From positions 496,001 to 560,000 of the forward strand of contig OX387203.1 of the NCBI GenBank assembly GCA_947561715.1: a DNA stretch of 64,000 nt. The letters run 5' to 3'. Below the pieces are notes generated by a model. That model saw only the letters and a list, made by a program, of their open reading frames with translations. It did no database searches and was not told where the DNA came from. The position numbers and the translations under genes were made by a program. The DNA is from Ascidia mentula (Eukaryota; Chordata; Ascidiacea; Phlebobranchia; Ascidiidae). This document shows, piece by piece, positions 11,262-23,200 of the stretch; the first letter of the stretch is position 1, and the number at the start of each line of letters is the position of its first letter.

Positions 11262-14200
11262 CTGGAAATAAATAAAAACGTGTTCAGTTGCTATTGGTAG
11301 GGGAAGTAACGTTGCAATAGCAAGATTTAGTTTCTCAAAAGGCCACGTGTCAACCGTTATAGTAAATTAATGTAAATATACATTTGCACTGTAGTTTTGT
11401 CATTTGGGTTTGAAAATACTAAAACTATGAGTGCAGAAATAACGGCTACTGTACCCTTTCCAGAAGCGGAAGAAACCTAACTTTCCAGTCCTTATAATTT
11501 GCAGTGACCATTAGGTTGTTCACAACCATAACACTGCTCTTCCATACCGCCCATGGTATAAAATCTCCACCACCACTGTAGAACGTAATTGGGGCGATGT
11601 TAAATGACGTATCAAGCAGTAAATATGACGCAATAATATAGCGACTTCGTTTGGCTTCAATAAATGTATCTGTGGTTGCCATGTCGTTGGAAGCGAATCG
11701 AGTTCCCGCGCTAACTGTCACGTGAAACGTAATAGCCAATAGGGAGAAGGTTGAAAAGTAGACCAAGCCGGCAATGCATTTCCACACAATCTCTTTGTAC
11801 GCCCAGCCAATGATGTAATATCGTTGCGCACAAACACCACCGTTCAAGGTCATTCCTTCGTTCATTCTCGTGTACAAAAACAGAAACAACTTGCTCCAGA
11901 CCGTCACAGCGCAAGATATCCACGACACCAGGATAACCAGCTTTTCTTCTCCCGGATAAAGAAGCACCATTTTCACTCTACGGAAATGTTGACGCCACAA
12001 ACTGACGTAAGTCAACAACGAACATAGGTGACCTGTCGTATGCCATATGACGTCATGCGTCTCACACTCCATGTCCGTGATGTCAGTATTGTTTTGTAAG
12101 GTTGCAATGCTAATTAACCTCACCAAAGTAGCACCAAGACACACGAAAGAGACTGAATCGAGCCAGTTTAGTTTCCCTTTTATGACGTACAGAAGCATCA
12201 TCAATAGATGTAGTGACGTAACAATAATTAGCACCCAACACACTGCATTCTCTGCCATTTTTATTTAGACTTATCGAAGAAGTTGCTAAATGTAAATAAC
12301 AGCGGGAGTTTTATACAAAACTGGTACGACCAAACGATCTTTTAAAATCAGTGCTTTTCAAACTTTTGTGCTTCGTGGCCCCTACTGTAACGATCAATGG
12401 CCTGTACCCCTCCTCTCATCCGCTAAAAATGGCGAGCGAACACAAGCCAAACTTCAAGTTTTTTAATGAAACCCTGCTTTACTGAGACAAACATAATTTC
12501 TGATATACTGCGGAGTGTAATTTGTTTGAGCTGTGTGAGCATTTATACGAGGGCAAAGCTGTAATGTTGTCACACGTGACATATGTTCCAGATATCATGT
12601 CACAACTGCCGCTGCTTTCTGCACCTGTCCGTATAACTGTTTAGTCCCAATGCCAACTAACACAAACAAATGTATAATACACCGTGCCATATGTATGGAG
12701 GAACGAAATAGTCCACACCACACTATCGTGTTTCTATCCCATCCTGATCGTCAATTACACGGTGCAAATGCTAAAGCTATCGCAAGTTTAATAGACTCCA
12801 ACCGATTTTAAACTTTAATCATTTGCGGCTGTGTAACCCTTTTTGCAATCAATAGATAAATTGTTCCAAAAAACATTTTTTTTTAACCTTGCGGACGCTC
12901 CGTCTCGTTGGAAGTTTTTAGATTTAGTTTCAACAATGAAACAGGCCAAATGTTCTATAAACGTAAAGTTAAATTTTATAAACGTAAATCTTAAACCCCC
13001 AGTTTACTAAAAATGCCCAAAAAACATTCATTGCATTTCTAAATGCCAGTACCCTCTGATTCCTACCTTTCCTCCATTTCCCGCCGTTTCCTCCTTCTAT
13101 TCCTTCTGTGCGCGAAGCAGGTCGCAATTAAACCAATCATCACCACAAACAACGCCCCTCCCACCGCTAGGAGCGCTATCATCACTGTGTTTTCACCATT
13201 TTCTTCCGGTTCTATGACACAATAAGCATTGTTACAATATAATGTAAGGTGCGTGCTTCAAAACAACTATTTTTCTCAATTGTCATAATGACAACTTTAC
13301 TTTTTATTTGACAGAAATCTCCTTTGTATTCATCCGTACAAATACACTGCGGCTCTCCAACATCCGGCAAAGGACGGCACGCTCCTCCGTTGTAACAAGG
13401 ACTCGGCTTGCACTGATCTGATCAAATCCAACAGTCAGAAAGTAAGTGAAGAGTTTTGTTGTTACAAAATATCTCATTGTCTTACGAAGTAAAATTATAA
13501 AGAATAAGCATTGGGTTTAATTTAATTATCCCACCTATGCAAAACCTGCCGGGTCTCTCCGGTTTTTTGTCCTTCATAAACGGTTTACAGTGACACGTGA
13601 ATGAACCTTCTGTGTCGATACAAATCGCCATTTTTACGTCACAATCAGTCATTATTTTCAACGATTTGCATTCTTTTACGTCTGAAAACGGAGAACAGAA
13701 TTCAGAAAACAGAATTTCTAAACTTTAATATTGCGTTTGCAAGACGTAGTACCTCTGACAATGGCGTACTTGGGGTCAAAGGTCACACTTGGCGAGTCAT
13801 TATTCGGTGTTACGACACCTGGGGGCGATAATTTGTTTAAATAAGATTGAAATTCCGCTTGGAGCGCCCGAGAGTTGGTATTCTGCAAATCAAACAAAGT
13901 TTGGGTTCACTAAACAATTAACGTATCGTGCATAACATGTATTCTATGTAAGAACGTTTCCCACTTGTACAATTGCTGGTGGTTTCTTTGTGGTAACGGG
14001 AGCCGGTTGCATAAGATCATTGAAATTGAAATTGAAATCCAATTGTCGTTTGACTCGATTTGCATTATTTGAAGCGTCCAGGACAAGTAAAAAAACAGCG
14101 CGTAGTTTCTTACGTAACAATAGGCTTTCCGTTGTGACGTCAACTACAGTTTTCTTCCCAAGAAATGACGTAAAAGCGAAATGCAACTAAAAATTCATCA

Positions 14201-17200
14201 TGTTACATAACGTCAAATTCTATCGAATAATGGAATAATGACTGCTTACCGCGTCACTGATTCTGCGTTTTACCGGTGATTTCCCTATAATGGTACTCTG
14301 TGATATGTTGACACCTTTTATCTCCATGACAACCATCTCGCCGGAGAACCTCAACACGTCTGTTACGTCACAGATGTATTGAACAGGCGAATGGTAAATG
14401 TGGGATAATACGACATGTTTACCTTTGCAAACCCCTGTGACGTTCATTTGATCTTTCGGGCAACCTCCTGACGATGACGTCACAACTATAGCTTTCTTCG
14501 TTGTTCGGGATATCCGCGTGGTGGCGGAAGAGAAAGTTCTCGTTTGAATTATTGACCTGAAGCAGGATTGGACGTTATATCGGGAGTACCGTTTGTTGGT
14601 AATTATTTATCCAGCTGTTGTACCTTGTCTGTGTGGTAATTTGCTGTTGATTGGTAAAAGTCTGTTGAATGGTGCTTGAAGGCATTGGCAGGGATTTACC
14701 TGTATATGAAAAAAAACATCAAAAACAAATAAAATTAGTTAAATTCTAGGTTTCAAGTTATAGTGGTAGGAAATTACTCGGTGTAATTCTTGTGGGGGGT
14801 TCCATAGCTACACAATGTCTTCCTCTCAATAGATAGTATAAACCTCCTCCGTCTATGTAACCTTTCTTGCACGAACATTGATAATCACCGTTTGTGTTCG
14901 AACAATCGGCAAACAAATGACAATCGTTTAATTTCGTGACAATGCACTCATCCACGTCTGCAACAAATAGTAATTGTTACTTTGATTTTGGCATTATGAC
15001 GTCAAAAGTTACTGGATTTGATTTTTGCCCCGGAGAGTAAAGTTGGTGTCGTATTTTAATTAATCTTGGTTTGTGAAAGTTTAATGAAATATAACAGCCT
15101 TCAAGTCATGGGCGTCCGTAGGGGGGCGAGGGGGCATTTGCTCCCCCTGTGGAAATAAAAACTATAACACATACTTATCAGGGCTGAGGATTGGCAACAC
15201 AGAAATAATTTAAAAACAAATTTTTCCTTTTTTTTTTGAGGGCGCCTTTGTTCCGAGCCAATTTAGCCACCATGCTTTAATGAGTTACATAATGAAGCAA
15301 CAAGCCTCTGATCATAGTCAACTGACGATGCTTATGGTAACTTACATAAGCGAAATCGATTTTCCACAATAAAATCTGCTGGCGTTAATCAAGAGTATTG
15401 TTGTTTCATTATATACACCAACTAAAGTAATTTGCTGTCGCAGATAAATAGACAATGCCTAACCGAGGGCTAGATCCCTCTACAGCTATTAAGCAAGTCC
15501 TACCTTCAATGAGTTATTTTTACACCGAAAAACGCTTCCTAATCACAAACCGTTCAGGTTGAAGAAACGGATCCAAAATGAAGATTTTTCATTTTCCTCC
15601 CCGGTTAAATAAGCTCTCTTGATCAAACTAATAACCCCTGTACTTCGGGCGGTAAAGAATATTAACATCGAAGCCAAAGATCCTGCATATAATATGACGT
15701 CATATGTTACACGAAAATACTTAAATAAGAGGATTGACGTCAGTCACCAGGTGATGAGACCTGGTTGGTCGAAACAGTGTGCAAACTGTCTGCAGCGTAA
15801 GGTTGAATGATTTTTTTCATTTAATGTTTAACGCAAAATAAAAACTACAGTTTAACTTTTCCGTTTTGCAGTTTAAGATGAGGTTGCTTTAAAAACAAAC
15901 ATAGATAATGCCAACCCATGTTATAGCACTTTTGTATGCTTAATACAGGTGGCAATGTTCAGTGGGTAATCATACCTCTATCTGGATGTGGCATCAATTT
16001 TACCTCTCCAACACTTCCGAACTCAACGCTTGCGTGCTTCAGTAGAACTTGCTGGTTCGTGAAAACCCTTTCTATCTGTTTACAAACAAATCCATGGTTA
16101 GTTTTGTATTTTCCGCCCACGATCCCCCTTCAAACATAACATGTGGTGGCCGTTTCTCCGTAACACAAATCAATCGTGTTTTCATTAAAAACTTTCCTTG
16201 CTTTTACAAAATCAATGCAATTTTTGACAGCTGTTGGAACTTACGTAGTCAGTCAAAATCGACTTCACGTTTTCGTAATATTCTGACGTCACAGATGACG
16301 TCACTCCGGGTGACGCAACGGAGGGAAGATGGAGGTACAGTCGGTAGGTCTTTGTTGCTGCGTGGTAAAAGATCAGGTTTATTCTGGGTCCCATATATAA
16401 GACTATGCCAGTGGTTTAGTTTGTGAAGGTAAATTTTATGACAAGTAAAGAATTAACCTTTATTTTGTTTAATATTCCAACTATTACATCGGCCGAACCA
16501 CGCGACTATAATTGTACTTCAATAAAATTTATTTTTCTTTCTGCAAAGCATCTTCATATTTCCCAACTTATTCCAGAATCTCGACTCACTCATTCTAACT
16601 TGTATCGGGAAACTAAATGACGTGTGAATGCGGGACTCCCCCTTCCATCTTTCGGCTACTCTCATCTCGTACAAAATATTCCTTCGCAAGTTTGCGATGT
16701 TAAAGTAGGCGAGATTTCCGGCTGCAACCACTTCAGACCATTGTTCCATCTCTGCAACGTAGAAGTTCAACGTAAAGGAAATTAAACGTGAAGCGACATA
16801 AACGTCTTTCACTGTTAAAGGTAAGAAATTTTGAAATAATTGGCAAAACATCAGAAAAAATACATTTAATTGATTTTTTGGCCACCAAAATATCTTATGG
16901 ATTCACTAACTGCCGGCAATCCATTAATTCACTGGAGAAATTGTTTTTTTTTTGCATTAACATTGTTTTGTTTCGCGTAACGCCACATCATCAACTTAAA
17001 AACTTTTATGTTGGTTTGATCATTTTCGTGCGAACCTTCAACGCCCCGTGATGACGTTTTATCTAAAATGTCTTTAATTTTTCCCGAATCACTTACTTTT
17101 AATTCTATATTGGAAAACATAATTCAAGTTTTCCTCGCTTCCACCGCTAGGTGGCAGCACGCGTTTCCACGTCAGTCGTGCAATCTTCGGGCCGATCGCA

Positions 17201-20200
17201 ATCGCTTTGATTTCCACCCCCGGAAGTGGTGGGGGCGCTTCAGTGGTTGACCTTGTGCTGAAGGTCATTCTTGTCGGTACCGTCCCAACCGGTGTGGTTG
17301 TAAGCTCGTCTGCAAAAACCCGGTAAACCAAGCCTGAAACTTTTGCCACCACCAAGTTGCATTCATTCATTTTGTTTTTAACGTCTACATATTTATATAA
17401 TAGCGGTAGTTAGAATCGTGTGACATATATCCTAACTGCAAAAAAAACAAAACTGTTATCATTTAAATATGGCAACTATGACGTCACAGATACCTTCTGT
17501 CATGCAAACTCTTCCAGGTGGAAGCTTGTCATGTTTACTTCGGTCGATGTAATCATCTTTGCACGTGCATTTGTACCCGGGTTCCAAGTTGGTGCACTGC
17601 GCATGCGCGGAACAGTCTTCCCACGTGGTGTTGCATTCGTTGAAATCTGGAATTTACGAACAAACGAAAGTCAGGTGAGATAGAACGACTAGACAGAAAT
17701 GAATGGACTGGTTAAATAGTTTTGTTGCAATATTCAACGCACAAAGTATTTGGTTTGAAAGCGTTTTTGTTCACATAAAATCTGAAATTGAATAGTTAAT
17801 TGTTGCAAATTGTCAACATGCTGAAGGTTTTTCTCCACAAAACAAACTATGACAAGATGAAGTTTAATAATCGCCAACCTGTTATCAGAATGGTGTCCAT
17901 GTCCAATCCGAGTTGATCTTCGTACACTGTACTATGTTTAAACAAGTGACTTATCTGCTGAGCTTCAACTCTTGATTTCGACTCGAAGAAAAGGTTGGCG
18001 ATACTAAACATATATATACCTAACTGTAATTCGATATTATATCGTAATCGACGATAATGAATCGTGAAAAACTTACGCGAAAGTCCCATATTTGTTTCCT
18101 GGTTTAAATTCAACTCTGCCAGTCGCCATATATTGCTGAAGATGAGTCAACAAGATACGATCCATCTGAAAGTGATAAACCATTTCAAATAATGAGGGCG
18201 ATGCAACAGTTTGTATCAACAAACTATCCTGTCTTCATGGCCAACAACGACTTAGTCGCAAATATCGTCAACTTATGTAATAAATACCAAGTCGTTTGTT
18301 TCACAAGTTTTTTATTTTAACTATTTTTCGCCCATGTTTGTGAGCATCACCAGTAAACGTAAAACAAACGACTTAGGATTTGTTTCAGAAAATTAACAAT
18401 AATTTTTAGGTTACGTAATCCAATTACTGACGTCAGTTACAAACCAGTTTTCGAACTAAATCAGCAACCTCTACCGCCCTCGGGTGTTTGGGATCTTTCA
18501 TGTTATCGGTGTAAATCACCGAGGTCAAGTTCAAGGTCGCAACGTAAATGAAATTACCTGTGACGTAATAATCAATATGCGGATTAGATAGGTCACGTGT
18601 GATTTCGAAGTTTATGACCCGTTTTACTCAGCGTTTTGTAATTTATTTAATTGTTTATTTTGCAAATTAATTACTTCTAATCTACACAGCTTAACCGAAG
18701 GGAAAGACCCTTCTTACTTGCTCAATTTTGTCCATTTGTGCAAAGACCTTTAACCTTATTCATTGTGACGTAACATACTTGTTGTGACGCTTTTCCAAGC
18801 TGTAAAAGATCCATTGTTCCGTCGATTAGCTGAGGCCACTCTACATTCGTAAACTGTGTTCATTCTCAACTTTCGGATTCTTTGGGTCATCACGAAATCA
18901 TGCGACGTGAAATTCCGTTCCCCGATCTCGACTTTACGCGCTGAGATAAAATATACGAACTTTCTTGTTTGGATGAATTAACACAAACATTTAAGCGTGA
19001 ACATTTTTGCTTCTCAGGCAACTACGACTACTAGCTAAGGTATAAGACAAAACGAAAAACATGCGATAAACAGACAAAATAATTTCGTTAAAATACAATA
19101 GAAGTTTTAAATTAACCATCAAAATATCTTGTTTTTTGTTCTGTTTTTGTTTAAATAGTCACCATTAAACTGAGAGGAAATAGTGATTTAACCAACAAAA
19201 CATTGAAAATCACATGCCCAAATACATTTGTCCATGTTTACATTGTAAGTTATCCTGTGTTTGATGTCAACCACTTACATTTAAGTGATGAGGGATCTCC
19301 TTTTGTCCTCCACTGGATGTAGAACCAGAAGTTGAGCTCCTCCTGCTTCATATCGAACGGAATCTTCCAGCTGAGTGAAATTGTTCGCGGATCGTTGAGA
19401 GAAACGCTGAAACTCGTGGGCGAATCAAACCCTGAGCAAGGTGACGTTTATCATATATAGATTTTATATTGCGGGTAAATATATTGGACCAGAGGGAGGA
19501 AGTCGCTCTTATCGTTGCCCACACAGAATTTGGGGTTTAAAACATTCCAAAATCGAATCAAAATGTTGCAGCTGCTCACACTATTGTTACATTGAAATTA
19601 GTCACACCAATATTTCTGAAGTTGGCCTCGTTCATTTTACAGCAGGCACACAAGTATATGATCATGAGGTGTTAAATAAATGAGACACAATTAAGTTTTG
19701 GTTTAACTTCACTCACTCAGGCATTTTCGCCCGGGCATGCGTTGGTAATCTTTGCTGACGTCAATGTTTCCGTTTGGACAACGACATGTGAACGTTCCGG
19801 GGAGGTTGACGCACTGGTTGCCATGGCAATCCTCCATCGGTGTTCCGCATTCGTTGATATCTGGAACGTTTGAGAACAACTGTTTAGTTGAACAAACTAC
19901 CCTGCGTTTGTAATCCTGCTGTGTTTAGGACAAATTATATGGTCCATTTAACTGCTGTGAAATTTCTTTTTCGCTGAGAATGATTATGGAAACATTGGAA
20001 GTGTCTGCCGATGAATTTCACAGCGGTTATATTGGCTACATTGTTTATCCTGAAGATTTGCAAAGCCGGATTTGTGTATGTAAGATTAGATATTGTATTA
20101 GCTTTTAATCCCGTCTAATCACGTGATTTTTACTTACCCGTAACAAAGATGGATTGTCTGTCGATCTTGCCGAGGCTGGGATCGAACCCGGTACCCAATA

Positions 20201-23200
20201 GTTTCTCAAACGATGTTTGAAGTGTTCGAAGCAAATCGTTTCCGTCCCATCGTGCGTCTGTCGTTATGACGTTGATTTAATTTTTTTTTTTAAAGCTTTG
20301 TAATTGCAAATGTGGTGTAAAAGTACTGACTGGGAGGTTTGGTGAAGACGATACTTTGAACTCTCACGTTTCCGTCACCCACGAAGTTGGATGACGTCAC
20401 TTGGTGTTGTGTTACTGAAACTCCGCTTATCGTGTTGGTTTTACTGGAAACCTGTCAACCGTAACTTAAACATGAAGCGTCATGTTATTGTGCTTTACTT
20501 ACCATGAAGTTAAAGTACAACACTTAATTATTGAAACAAATTGTCTGACTTATAAAGTTGTAGTTTAGTTTGCAATCCAGATATATTTGGAAACCGTATT
20601 TTCTTACAAACTGGTTGATTCTTCCGTGAGTTTCCTCCCGAATAACCTGGTAATCTTCTATTTCCTCTTTCAAGGTGAAATCGAAGGTCAATTTGTAACG
20701 GTAAATTGCTGTGGGGGAAAAATACGATTGTGTTTTCCTATCCTCTGGATGTCAACCAATACAAATTCGCGTTACCTGTTGTGATGCGTTTCCATGGTGA
20801 CCACGTCCCTTCTTTGACGTCAGTGACGGCTCGTACTCGAAACTCGTAGACCGAGTTACTCGATAACTCGTCCACTTCACCCGACAACTGTGAATTCTTT
20901 CTGCGAAAGTAATAAACGCGCGCGTAAAGATTATCACGTCATAGTTCATTCAAAAATTTGCGAGGTGATATTTCAAGGGTCAGTAAAACCGAAATATACG
21001 CCCTTGAAAACACGTTTGTCATTTCCGCGCGTTGCCTTTAAGCGTCATAATTGAATATTGTGACGTCATTTACCCGTAAACCTCTGTTATCTGTTGTTCT
21101 TCATCTTTATCCGAGAGCGATCTTCGTTCGACTTCGTACCTCAATATATTTCCCGCCTTATTTATTGGGCGCCGGAAACGTATCTTCACAACGTTTGAAG
21201 AAACGACCTCCAACGCAACACTTGTTGGCGGCCCTGTAAAAGTTACGAATTCACATTTTTTTCTGTCCTCCTTTGGACGTACAACAAATAATTTAGATAT
21301 TTTTTAAATCAACCCGTGTAATTCCCCACCTGTATTTGGCATACACTTGAGGCCAGGAAACCTGTAACCAGTCACACCAACATCAATAGTTTCTCCTCGG
21401 CATTCACATCTATACGTCCCGATAATGTCGAGGCAAACCGCTTTCTTGTCGCATTTGATATCTTTCCTTCCACACGGGTCGCTTTCTGCATCAGAACCGA
21501 AAATAATTTCTTGTGTTAAATCTGCACTGTGGAAGATCACGGACTGAAACCGTTTTCCAATCTTTCTTTGCCAATTAAGTTTAACAAAAAATGAAAACGA
21601 AACCTCAACGAAAATGGTTTTGACCCATTTAGCACGTAAATGTTTCATTACAAAAAAACTATTCGATGCTTTGTAGAGGTTTTGTGTAGGACGTTTCTTA
21701 AAGAAGTGTAATAATGACTCGGTTTTATTCAAATTTTATTCAAAATTTAATTCAGTGACAGAACATGCGTATTTACTGAGAGTAAAGCATACCGGTAAAT
21801 TGTCCCAAAATCTCTTTTTTAGGATGTTCTGTTGGTTATAGTTAATTTCCCATTTCAAGGTAAAACGTATAATTTAATTTAGATGGACAGAGTATTTAAT
21901 ATTAAACCCTTAGTATCAGATCCGGATTAAAACCCACATTTCCCTATAAATATAAAATATTTTGCTGTCACCGTATGTTTTGATTCTGACTGCGTAGAAC
22001 AGAAGTTTTTTCACCCATTGTAGTTGAAATATATCCTCAACCAATCGACTCGTTATGTTCACTCCCATCTCGAACGACAAGTGGTAATAAATCTATTAGA
22101 ACACGATGTTAATGTCGAGTTTGCAAGGATGTTTATATTAATATAACGAGTTAATGGTATATCTGCATTTCCAGTAAGTAAAGCTCCTCGAATCAAAAGC
22201 AAAATTAACCTTAATTTATTGACCCTACAACTCGGTTTATAGGAGGGGAATAACCTAACTCGCAGAAGACTTTGGCTAAATTAAAAGAAAAAGCTCTGTA
22301 TGAATGGTTAAAGTAAGTGAAGCATTTACTTTGGTGTTCCCGTTGTTAAGGTTCAGAGCTTTTTCTTCTTCATGGCCGAGATAGGAGAGAGGCATCGCCT
22401 TCTTCAACTGTTGATAAATAGCAACATTTAAAACATTCCACCTGCATGCGATGAAGGAATTGTTGGAGGCAAATTAATCAAAAGTATTTAATTTCCTTGA
22501 GGATTATTGTAATCTTGCGTAATTCTTATGTGTCATGCACTGTTAACCCAATAGTTATAAGGAAATGTTATACCGATGATTCAAACTTTGCTTTGTGACC
22601 TTTTTTCTTCAAGATAACAGAAAAATGTATTTGCTTCACGTCTAAAAAAAACAACCGTAAAAAATAACTTCCTCCCAACCCAGGAACTGTTTCAGTGAAA
22701 AACAACCGAGACACCTTAGGTGGTAAGGGATTGTGACGTCACTCTTCTCTTTAAACTTTAGTAAAGCAAACCTTAATATCGTCAAATACACTTTACGGAC
22801 TTAACAAGCCATGACAGAAACATACAAGTTTAAGTATTATCACCAAATGAAGAAACATCAATCTCACCCAACGGCAGTTGAACCCACTCTGAGAACTGTC
22901 CGGTAAACTTTGAATTGACCGCAGCCACTCGGAACTGATACACAAAATGTGACGTCAGATCTGTGACGTAGGCACGTCCCACAGAACCTCGTGTTGTAGT
23001 CTGTAACAGCAATTACCGATTTTTTCCGTATAATTGATTTGTATTTATGAGAAGTGTAGGGCCGGTGACTAACACAGGGGTGATTTGAAAACTTACATGT
23101 TTAGTGACTGGTAATTATGACGTAACAGACACTGAGCTTTTTGTAGAACATCTAATAAGGGGGTTCCATAGCAGTTCTCTGCACCCAGGAATTTGCTGCT

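Noticed and set aside
11711-12268. Other-frame ORFs over the 7TM gene on both strands
   Set aside because: Shadows of the 270-residue ORF; duplicated identically in unit B for the same reason.
20138-20257. GGATCGAACCC as a tRNA B box near 20178
   Set aside because: It lies in a SEA-domain coding exon that closes in phase.
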